Shown: positions 8,422 to 12,008 of the stretch, in pieces
Layout of the letters: each line of letters starts with the position of its first letter
Position numbering within the stretch: the first letter of the stretch is position 1
Assembly: GCA_947039055.1 (NCBI GenBank)
Contig: CAMQYB010000036.1
Location: 1-12,008, forward strand
DNA length: 12,008 nucleotides
Reading direction: 5' to 3'
Origin: an uncultured Deferribacteraceae bacterium
GTDB lineage: Bacteria > Chrysiogenota > Deferribacteres > Deferribacterales > Mucispirillaceae
Notes under the pieces: model-generated
The model's database searches: none
Seen by the model: the letters and a program-made list of their open reading frames with translations, nothing else
What the model was told of the DNA's origin: nothing
Position numbers and translations under genes: made by a program

Positions 8422-8981
8422 AACTTAACCTCCTTAAATTCTTTGATTGCAAACTTACCGTAATTGATTTCAAACTTAACTTCTAATCTAAGTCGCTTAT
8501 CTGTATCAACTGGTTCTTTGAAAATAAACTTAGAGTATGTGATGTTAATTATTAATATGCTTTCAGGTTCTATCTTGATATCAATATCATTAATTCTCAT
8601 CTGATAAGTAACTTCATTCTTCTGTTGCTTTTGAGCTGATAGTAGAAAATCTTGAGCGTAGGCATCGTAACTATCTGTTTTAAACATCGTGAGCAACATC
8701 TTGTACTGGTTCATAACTGTTCTTGGTGTTGATGAATATTTAAGCGTCGTTATATATACAGCCATAGCAGAAAGATAATTTAAATCAGCAGTCTTGCCTG
8801 ATACATTAACTTGTTCATTCAAACCTATTGGAACTAAAATTGTTCGCTCACTATTTTTTAGATTAGCTAATTGACAGTAAGATAAAACCTGTGTGATCGC
8901 TAACACAACTACGATGAATTTTAACAATCTGTTCTCTATAAAAAGATTGCTGGCTTTATTTATATATTTATTTAAAAACAT
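8418..8981 (-). CDS. traE: TraE, inner-membrane type IV secretion protein (VirB8-like role)
   Basis: 187 residues, nearly identical in length to F TraE (188). A short cytoplasmic tail is followed by one transmembrane helix at about residues 19-36 (LLKFIVVVLAITQVLSYC) and a periplasmic domain. Its start, with ERTILVPIGL shortly after the helix, is typical of TraE. The periplasmic part has the expected alpha/beta content: a helix-rich stretch including YLSAMAVYITTLKYSSTP, then beta strands in the last 60 residues (YQMRINDIDIKI, ILIINITYSKF, LRLEVKFEINYG). TraE fills the VirB8 role in the inner-membrane complex. The ATG lies 2 bases after the traL stop with GAGGAG 5 bases upstream, and the stop overlaps the traK GTG by 4 bases. 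Confidence 0.9.
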   Translation of the reverse strand: MFLNKYINKASNLFIENRLLKFIVVVLAITQVLSYCQLANLKNSERTILVPIGLNEQVNVSGKTADLNYLSAMAVYITTLKYSSTPRTVMNQYKMLLTMFKTDSYDAYAQDFLLSAQKQQKNEVTYQMRINDIDIKIEPESILIINITYSKFIFKEPVDTDKRLRLEVKFEINYGKFAIKEFKEVKL

Positions 8982-8983
8982 CT

Positions 8984-9250
8984 CTACTCCTCGAATTCAT
9001 CTATATAAGCGTGTGGAAATCCTTCGAAACTTTTAAGACCTAAAATGTATGGTAGGTGTTGTAAAAATCCTCTACCTGCTGATTTACGAAAACGACGATA
9101 CATAGAGAACACACCGATTGCGATCATAAAGGCAACTATCCCAGTTACAACAAATGCGATAGTTAAAGCCATTAATCCGATAACTAGTTCATCACTCTCC
9201 CAAAATAATATAGCCATAGGACGTGATAAGTATTGAGGCATAGCAACCAT
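8984..9250 (-). CDS. traL: TraL, small inner-membrane pilus assembly protein (VirB3-like)
   Basis: 88 residues from the first ATG, or 85 from Met4; F TraL has 91. The hallmark sequence YLSRPMAILFWESDEL near residues 7-22 matches the conserved TraL/VirB3 start (Y-L-x-x-P...ILFWE.DE). It is followed by a long hydrophobic stretch (about 22-48) that could cross the inner membrane once or twice, and then basic MYRRFRKSAGRG. The C-terminus is PHAYIDEFEE. TraL helps pilin processing and assembly at the inner membrane next to TraC. The start choice is uncertain: an AGG-containing sequence is 7 bases before the first ATG, while family alignment fits Met4 equally well. It lies 3 bases after the pilin gene and 2 bases before traE. 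Confidence 0.9.
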   Translation of the reverse strand: MVAMPQYLSRPMAILFWESDELVIGLMALTIAFVVTGIVAFMIAIGVFSMYRRFRKSAGRGFLQHLPYILGLKSFEGFPHAYIDEFEE

Positions 9251-9253
9251 CTT

Positions 9254-9574
9254 CTAACCTATAACCTTAACTACTGTTCCTATGATCTCAATTCCAAATG
9301 TTGATACAATACTCTCTGCACCAAATGCAGTAGCAGTTGCAGCAACTCCTAGTAACGCTGGAAAGATCTGTCCTTTAACAGCCATGAAACCTGTGAAAAT
9401 TATTCCTACAACTCCAGCTGCAGCTCCTATTGGTCCTTTTATTACATCGTTTATTAAAACATCATAAAAGGTGAACATTAAGTCGCCGTCTGTTGGAACT
9501 TCAACTGCGAATAGATCTGAACCTGTAAACATGATTACTCCAAATAAAAAAAGTGGTGAAAATTTCTTAAACAT
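9254..9574 (-). CDS. traA: TraA-like conjugative pilin precursor
   Basis: 106-residue small membrane protein directly before traL, the place of the pilin gene in F-type operons. A signal peptide covers residues 1-23 (ending SDLFA). The mature part of about 83 residues has an acidic N-terminal stretch, a first hydrophobic helix (about 47-66, GPIGAAAGVVGIIFTGFMAV), a short basic turn with Lys, and a second helix rich in Ala and Gly (about 70-94). Two hydrophobic helices joined by a positively charged loop is the F/VirB2 pilin layout. F prepilin is 121 residues with a 70-residue mature form, so here the leader is shorter. The ATG has AGGAG 7 bases upstream. Direct sequence identity to TraA is weak, as usual in pilins; the assignment comes from layout and position. 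Confidence 0.78.
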   Translation of the reverse strand: MFKKFSPLFLFGVIMFTGSDLFAVEVPTDGDLMFTFYDVLINDVIKGPIGAAAGVVGIIFTGFMAVKGQIFPALLGVAATATAFGAESIVSTFGIEIIGTVVKVIG

Positions 9575-9648
9575 AATATCTCTCCTGTAATATAAAATAT
9601 TTGTACGATATACTTATTACTACTAAGGGTGTAACATTCAAGAACTCA

Positions 9649-9677
9649 TATATAAGTTTTTATTCATTTGGAGTAAA
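9649..9677 (-). promoter_or_regulatory. Candidate promoter of the tra operon
   Basis: On the minus strand TTTACT (9677-9672) is followed after 17 bases by TATATA (9654-9649), about 75 bases before the pilin ATG. Each hexamer matches the sigma-70 consensus at four of six positions, so the site is weak on its own. That fits a promoter that needs an activator or an alternative sigma factor. The 15-base dyad at 9684-9698 lies just upstream, centred about 50 bases before the predicted start, where activators often bind. Confidence 0.4.
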
Positions 9678-9683
9678 CTTTTT

Positions 9684-9698
9684 GATAGTTGAACTATC
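9684..9698. promoter_or_regulatory. 15-base perfect dyad GATAGTTGAACTATC, candidate operator
   Basis: Seven bases on each side of a single central base are perfectly inverted. The site lies immediately upstream of the candidate tra promoter. A shorter relative, GATAGTTGCTATC, occurs at 11515-11527 in the leader of the regulator-like gene at nearly the same distance from its start codon (about 116 versus 110 bases). A shared DNA-binding protein is a reasonable guess; the protein is not identified. Confidence 0.45.
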
Positions 9699-9769
9699 CT
9701 TTATCTAGCAGGCTCTCTTTAGCTTCGGTTTTTTGATAACACTTTTATGAAATTTGGGAGATTGATTTT

Positions 9770-9793
9770 AAACCATATAAATTTATACGGTTT
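9770..9793. repeat. 24-base palindrome with one mismatch beside phased A/T tracts
   Basis: AAACCATATAAA and TTTATACGGTTT are inverted copies differing at one position. The centre AAATTT and the following T runs (9791-9795, 9799-9805, 9810-9814) have centres near 9782, 9793, 9802 and 9812, about one helical turn apart, which predicts intrinsically bent DNA. It could be an operator or a site for a nucleoid protein. On the plus strand the stem runs into T-rich sequence, so a weak plus-strand terminator is the alternative. It is not a minus-strand terminator because no T run follows on that side. Confidence 0.5.
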
Positions 9794-9853
9794 TTAGATT
9801 TTTTTAGGGTTTTTGATTGAATTTGTTGATATTATTGAATAACTACTGAGTTT

Positions 9854-9881
9854 TTGACATAGCGATATTACTTGATATAGT
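9854..9881 (+). promoter_or_regulatory. Near-consensus sigma-70 promoter reading antisense into the regulator-like gene
   Basis: TTGACA (9854-9859) is a perfect -35 box. After 16 bases comes TATAGT (9876-9881), five of six matches, preceded by TG at the extended -10 position. The predicted start is near 9888. Transcription would run rightwards into the 3' end of the minus-strand gene at 9900-11399. No plus-strand open reading frame with a ribosome binding site follows, so the product would be an antisense or small RNA. Confidence 0.5.
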
Positions 9882-9899
9882 AACTGCTCTTAAACTTGT

Positions 9900-11399
9900 T
9901 TAATTGATTAACGCTGAGATGATCTCAGGTGGTGCATGGCTTCGTAATTGATCTAAGCCTTTCTTGATAAGCCTGCTTGCTTGCGTAAATGAACATTTAT
10001 ACTTCTTCTCTAACTCTCTTAAACTATACGTTTTATACTCCTCATTTAATCCAAAATGATCTGATATTATATCTGCAATATTACTATCTATTTTACCTAA
10101 CAACTCTGTTATATACTCTCTAATATTATCATGGTAGATATCGTTTGTAGCCTCTTGATCGACTGATGCAATTCTATCTTGTAGATCGCTTATATCTTCA
10201 TGATGAAATCTTATTATATCATTGTTGGTTGTTGTGCAACGTTTACTTGTCATAAATTTCTGCATACTAAATTTTAAACTGTTGAGTAGGTGACTATCAA
10301 TTTTATCTCTATTCTCTTTGATATCCAAAAGTAGAAGAATTCTTGCTTCTTGAATAAAATCATCTAAATCGATATCAGACACACCGTACGACCATCTATA
10401 ATACCAACCTTTTAAAGTGTTACTTGATTTAGTGATTATCGCCTCTACCTTCGATGTAGATAGATCATTGTACTCTTTATTGATATCACAAGTGCTTACG
10501 TTCTCTGATGGCGTTTCACAGTTAAGCAATGAGTATATTACTCCGTTTGCTTTCCTGCGTGAGATATAGAAAGATGCTTCATCTTTTAATCTACTGAAAA
10601 TATTTTTTATATGTGTTGGAGAGTGAACACGATCTTTATATCTTTCAGATTTGTATAAGTATGCGATGATATGTTTTAGATCGTTATAGCTGTAGCCTTT
10701 GATAAGTAGATTTCTAAGACTGCTGGTATAACTTTTAATTTTGTCATCAGTTAAAATTGTAGTAGTAAGATTTTTAAAAAGAGTTGCAAGTAGAGTGCTT
10801 TGTTTGTCGATTAATTCTTTATCGAAGTAGCCAGCTAAACGGTCGCTATTAAGTTTATATTGATAAACTCTACCGACAAGTTTTTTAGTTAGAAATCCGT
10901 TACTCTCCAAAATTGAAATAATACTACTGATACTACTTACACAGCGATCAGCCTCTAACTCTTTTTTAAGTGAGCTTATAGAGAACGTTAATTCATCATT
11001 ACCGTGTAAAACGTGTTGACGAAATTTATTGATGATAGCAGCAGTTATGTATTCAGGAATATCGATAAGATCGACACCCTCAAGCATAGATATTAAGCGA
11101 TTGTTGTTAGGGTATAGTTGAGTATTAACTTTATACAATTTTCTTGCATAGAGAGAATTCTTTCTTGAAGTGATTAATCCGATCTCTTCAAGATGATTTA
11201 ATTTTATGCGTAGAGTAGGGATAGATTTATCGTAGAACGACAATCGTTTGATATCGTAAATATCTAACTCTTCTTTTGAAGAAAAGTATATTTGATTAAG
11301 CAGGACAGTTAATTCATAACTACCAGTTAATTTAAGATACGACTTATATATCGGTATTTTGACTGAGTTGGACTCGATCGGTAACTTATGATTTAACAT
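9900..11399 (-). CDS. Putative regulator: Rep-like winged-helix N-terminus joined to sigma-70 regions 2 and 4
   Basis: 499 residues. I do not recognise it as a named family. Residues about 20-92 and 110-188 each look like a winged helix (helices, then EEIGLITSRKNSLYARKLYKVN and LESNGFLTKKLVGRVYQYKLN as wing strands). Residues about 229-280 contain LLIKGYSYNDLKHIIAYLYKS, then SPTHIKNIF and a final helix, which recalls the C-terminal domain of phage and plasmid replication proteins. Residues about 318-378 resemble sigma region 2, with DIDLDDFIQEARILLLLDI as the region 2.2-like core. Residues about 430-488 resemble region 4, with a helix-turn-helix: DHFGLNEEYKTYSLRELEKK, then SFTQASRLIKKGLDQLRS. 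Region 3 is absent, and the 2.3/2.4 part is short and lacks the usual Trp residues. The protein may be a sigma factor or a sigma-derived activator for the tra operon, or a replication initiator. Start ATG 11399-11397 has only a weak AGG site upstream. Confidence 0.65.
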   Translation of the reverse strand: MLNHKLPIESNSVKIPIYKSYLKLTGSYELTVLLNQIYFSSKEELDIYDIKRLSFYDKSIPTLRIKLNHLEEIGLITSRKNSLYARKLYKVNTQLYPNNNRLISMLEGVDLIDIPEYITAAIINKFRQHVLHGNDELTFSISSLKKELEADRCVSSISSIISILESNGFLTKKLVGRVYQYKLNSDRLAGYFDKELIDKQSTLLATLFKNLTTTILTDDKIKSYTSSLRNLLIKGYSYNDLKHIIAYLYKSERYKDRVHSPTHIKNIFSRLKDEASFYISRRKANGVIYSLLNCETPSENVSTCDINKEYNDLSTSKVEAIITKSSNTLKGWYYRWSYGVSDIDLDDFIQEARILLLLDIKENRDKIDSHLLNSLKFSMQKFMTSKRCTTTNNDIIRFHHEDISDLQDRIASVDQEATNDIYHDNIREYITELLGKIDSNIADIISDHFGLNEEYKTYSLRELEKKYKCSFTQASRLIKKGLDQLRSHAPPEIISALIN

Positions 11400-11429
11400 A
11401 AGCGACCTATGAGTAGGGAAGTAAATTGT

Positions 11430-11530
11430 AAGGGTTTAAGTTCGCTCCCCAATAAAAGAGGAGCGAAAACTTGAATCCAGATAGCGTTTAGAATGTTATC
11501 GCAAGATAAAAATTGATAGTTGCTATCTGT
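11430..11530 (-). ncRNA. Candidate structured 5' leader of the regulator-like gene
   Basis: On the minus strand, CAGATAGC (11529-11522) pairs with GCTATCTG (11485-11478), enclosing a small hairpin TTATC-TTGC-GATAA (11509-11496). Directly next to it, a second long stem pairs 11478-11460 with 11448-11432: eight perfect pairs (TTCGCTCC with GGAGCGAA), a two-base bulge, then nine more pairs including two G-U type. GATAG-CAA-CTATC (on the minus strand) offers a competing hairpin within the first stem. The stems lie between the predicted transcription start near 11540 and the ATG at 11399. No T run follows, so it is not a simple terminator. It may be a cis-acting RNA or a DNA regulatory structure. 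Confidence 0.45.
11515..11527. promoter_or_regulatory. Dyad GATAGTTGCTATC, related to the tra-promoter dyad
   Basis: Five-base perfect arms GATAG and CTATC around TTG. It shares GATAGTTG and CTATC with the dyad at 9684-9698. Here it lies just downstream of the predicted start of the regulator-like gene, a position that would suit repression, or it may act as part of the RNA leader. Confidence 0.35.
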
Positions 11531-11546
11531 GTTCTTTTTTAAGACT

Positions 11547-11576
11547 ATTATATCTGTTAAGAATAATAGTGTCCAA
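11547..11576 (-). promoter_or_regulatory. Candidate sigma-70 promoter of the regulator-like gene
   Basis: On the minus strand TTGGAC (11576-11571) is followed after 18 bases by a perfect TATAAT (11552-11547), predicting a start near 11540 and a leader of about 140 bases. The -35 box begins 3 bases after the tRNA 3' end, so read-through from the tRNA gene is an additional source of transcript. An 8-base inverted repeat, ACTATTAT (11544-11551) and ATAATAGT (11563-11570), overlaps the -10 box and spacer and could be an operator. Confidence 0.5.
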
Positions 11577-11578
11577 AA

Positions 11579-11651
11579 CTCCCCGGGACGGGTTCGAACC
11601 GCCGACCCAGTGATTAACAGTCACTTGCTCTGCCAGCTGAGCTACCGGGGA
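11579..11651 (-). tRNA. tRNA-Asn (anticodon GTT)
   Basis: 73-base cloverleaf on the minus strand. The acceptor stem TCCCCGG pairs perfectly with CCGGGGA; the D arm is GCTC...GAGC. The anticodon arm is AGTGA-CTGTTAA-TCACT with anticodon GTT, so it reads Asn codons AAC and AAT. The T arm GGCGG-TTCGAAC-CCGTC has the normal TTCGA loop with one non-Watson-Crick (G-T) pair. The discriminator base is G, and CCA is not encoded (GTTTTGG follows). It looks intact and functional. Its 3' end faces the conjugation genes, the usual orientation for a tRNA used as an integration site, but no second copy of its 3' end is seen in the window. Confidence 0.97.
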
Positions 11652-12008
11652 ATAGACTAAATTTTTGTTGAAATGTTTTAAGATTTGCTTAGCGAAATCG
11701 CCTTACTACTCATCAAAACCACATGATTTATCTATACTATCACAACTTTTAAAATTCATCAATACTTTTCTCTATATTTACTAATAAATATATTTTGGAC
11801 ACTTGTTCAATATATAAATAATTATTGTTTATAAAACAAAATTAAGCATGAAACTTGATCTACTTTAATATAAAAACCCCATAATTTTAAACTATGGGGT
11901 TAATTGATATTTATTAAAATGTTGTTATCTAATATCTAATCGTTACGACGATATTACTACTACATTACAAAATTAGGGATTAGGATTTGTTTTAAGAGTA
12001 GGGTATAA
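11652..12008. other. AT-rich gene-free stretch right of the tRNA
   Basis: No convincing coding sequence on either strand. It should contain the tRNA promoter; TATAGA-like sequence on the minus strand near 11731-11737 is a possible -10 box, with no clear -35. A bulged hairpin (11682-11699) lies between this and the tRNA. The terminator at 11866-11901 closes a minus-strand unit entering from the right. The last 40-50 bases read open on the minus strand in two frames before stops near 11973 and 11960, so the 3' end of a neighbouring gene may reach into the window, but this cannot be decided from so little sequence. Confidence 0.6.
11866..11901 (-). terminator. Rho-independent terminator for a minus-strand gene beyond the right edge
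   Basis: A perfect 9-pair stem (AACCCCATA at 11875-11883 with TATGGGGTT at 11893-11901) with a 9-base loop. On the minus strand the stem is followed by TTTTTATATT, a normal U tract. On the plus strand TTAATTGATATTT follows, which is weaker but could give some two-way function. It separates the upstream gene from the tRNA-Asn unit. Confidence 0.85.

Larger units (their letters stand above)
9575..9899. other. Non-coding regulatory region between the regulator-like gene and the tra operon
   Basis: No open frame of useful length lies here on either strand; the longest minus-strand candidate, near the tra promoter, has only nine codons and no ribosome binding site. The stretch holds the candidate tra promoter, a 15-base dyad, a 24-base palindrome, phased A/T tracts and an opposing promoter, listed separately. 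On the minus strand I find no stem followed by a T run, so transcription from the upstream gene could continue into the pilin gene. The word GTTTTTGA or a one-base variant recurs on the plus strand near 9682, 9731, 9793, 9812 and 9853. Confidence 0.7.

Noticed and set aside
9630..9668. Nine-codon open frame before the pilin (MNKNLYMSS)
   Set aside because: No ribosome binding site, and it overlaps the candidate promoter, so it is probably not transcribed from its start.
9575..9899. CRISPR-like or iteron repeats from the recurring GTTTTTGA word
   Set aside because: The word is short, low in complexity, unevenly spaced (about 20 to 60 bases) and varies between copies; it is better described as A/T tracts.
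9914..9928. CTGAGATGATCTCAG hairpin as a terminator for the plus-strand transcript
   Set aside because: It has no T run after it and is explained by the codons for Pro-Glu-Ile-Ile-Ser-Ala at the end of the regulator gene.
11432..11478. Strong hairpin considered as a terminator after the tRNA
   Set aside because: Neither strand has a T run after the stem, so intrinsic termination is unlikely; kept instead as part of the leader structure.

Overview
The window is AT-rich (roughly one third G+C by eye). It carries eleven tightly packed minus-strand genes that read, in transcription order from position 9574 down to position 1, as the core of an F-type (IncF-like, MPF_F) conjugative type IV secretion system: pilin (traA-like), traL, traE, traK, traB, traV, traC, traW, traU, trbC and the N-terminal part of traN, which runs off the left edge. 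Most neighbours overlap by 4 to 20 bases or are separated by 2 or 3 bases, and nearly all have a clear AGGAG-type ribosome binding site, so this is almost certainly one operon. The order follows the F plasmid but is stripped down: no traP, trbD, trbG, traR or trbI homologue lies between these genes.

Upstream of the pilin is a 325-base non-coding stretch (9575-9899) with a candidate tra promoter, a 15-base dyad, a 24-base near-perfect palindrome beside phased A/T tracts, and a near-consensus promoter on the opposite strand pointing into the 3' end of the next gene. That gene (9900-11399, minus) is the most unusual part of the window. It encodes a 499-residue protein whose N-terminal half looks like two winged-helix domains followed by a phage/plasmid replication-protein-like segment, and whose C-terminal part looks like sigma-70 regions 2 and 4. 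I know of no standard F-type tra regulator with this layout. By position it could control the tra operon.

From 11400 to 11578 lies a promoter plus a leader of about 140 bases able to form two adjoining stems. Then come a minus-strand tRNA-Asn(GTT) gene (11579-11651), whose 3' end faces the conjugation genes, and an AT-rich gene-free stretch to 12008 with a clear intrinsic terminator for a minus-strand gene beyond the right edge. A conjugation module beside a tRNA 3' end would suit an integrative conjugative element, but no integrase or second attachment site is visible, so a plasmid or phage-plasmid location is not excluded.

Host: outer-membrane parts (TraV lipoprotein, TraK, TraB) mean a Gram-negative host. 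Low GC, strong Shine-Dalgarno sequences and a tRNA-Asn without encoded CCA would fit an AT-rich proteobacterium or a member of the Campylobacterota, but this is a guess.

How the genes would work together: TraL, TraE, TraB and TraC build the inner-membrane and ATPase part. TraK, TraV and TraB form the envelope-spanning core. TraW, TraU and TrbC are periplasmic factors for pilus assembly and mating-pair formation. The pilin is the filament subunit, and TraN stabilises contact with the recipient. TraF, TraH, TraG, the coupling protein TraD and the relaxase would be expected beyond the left edge or elsewhere on the element.
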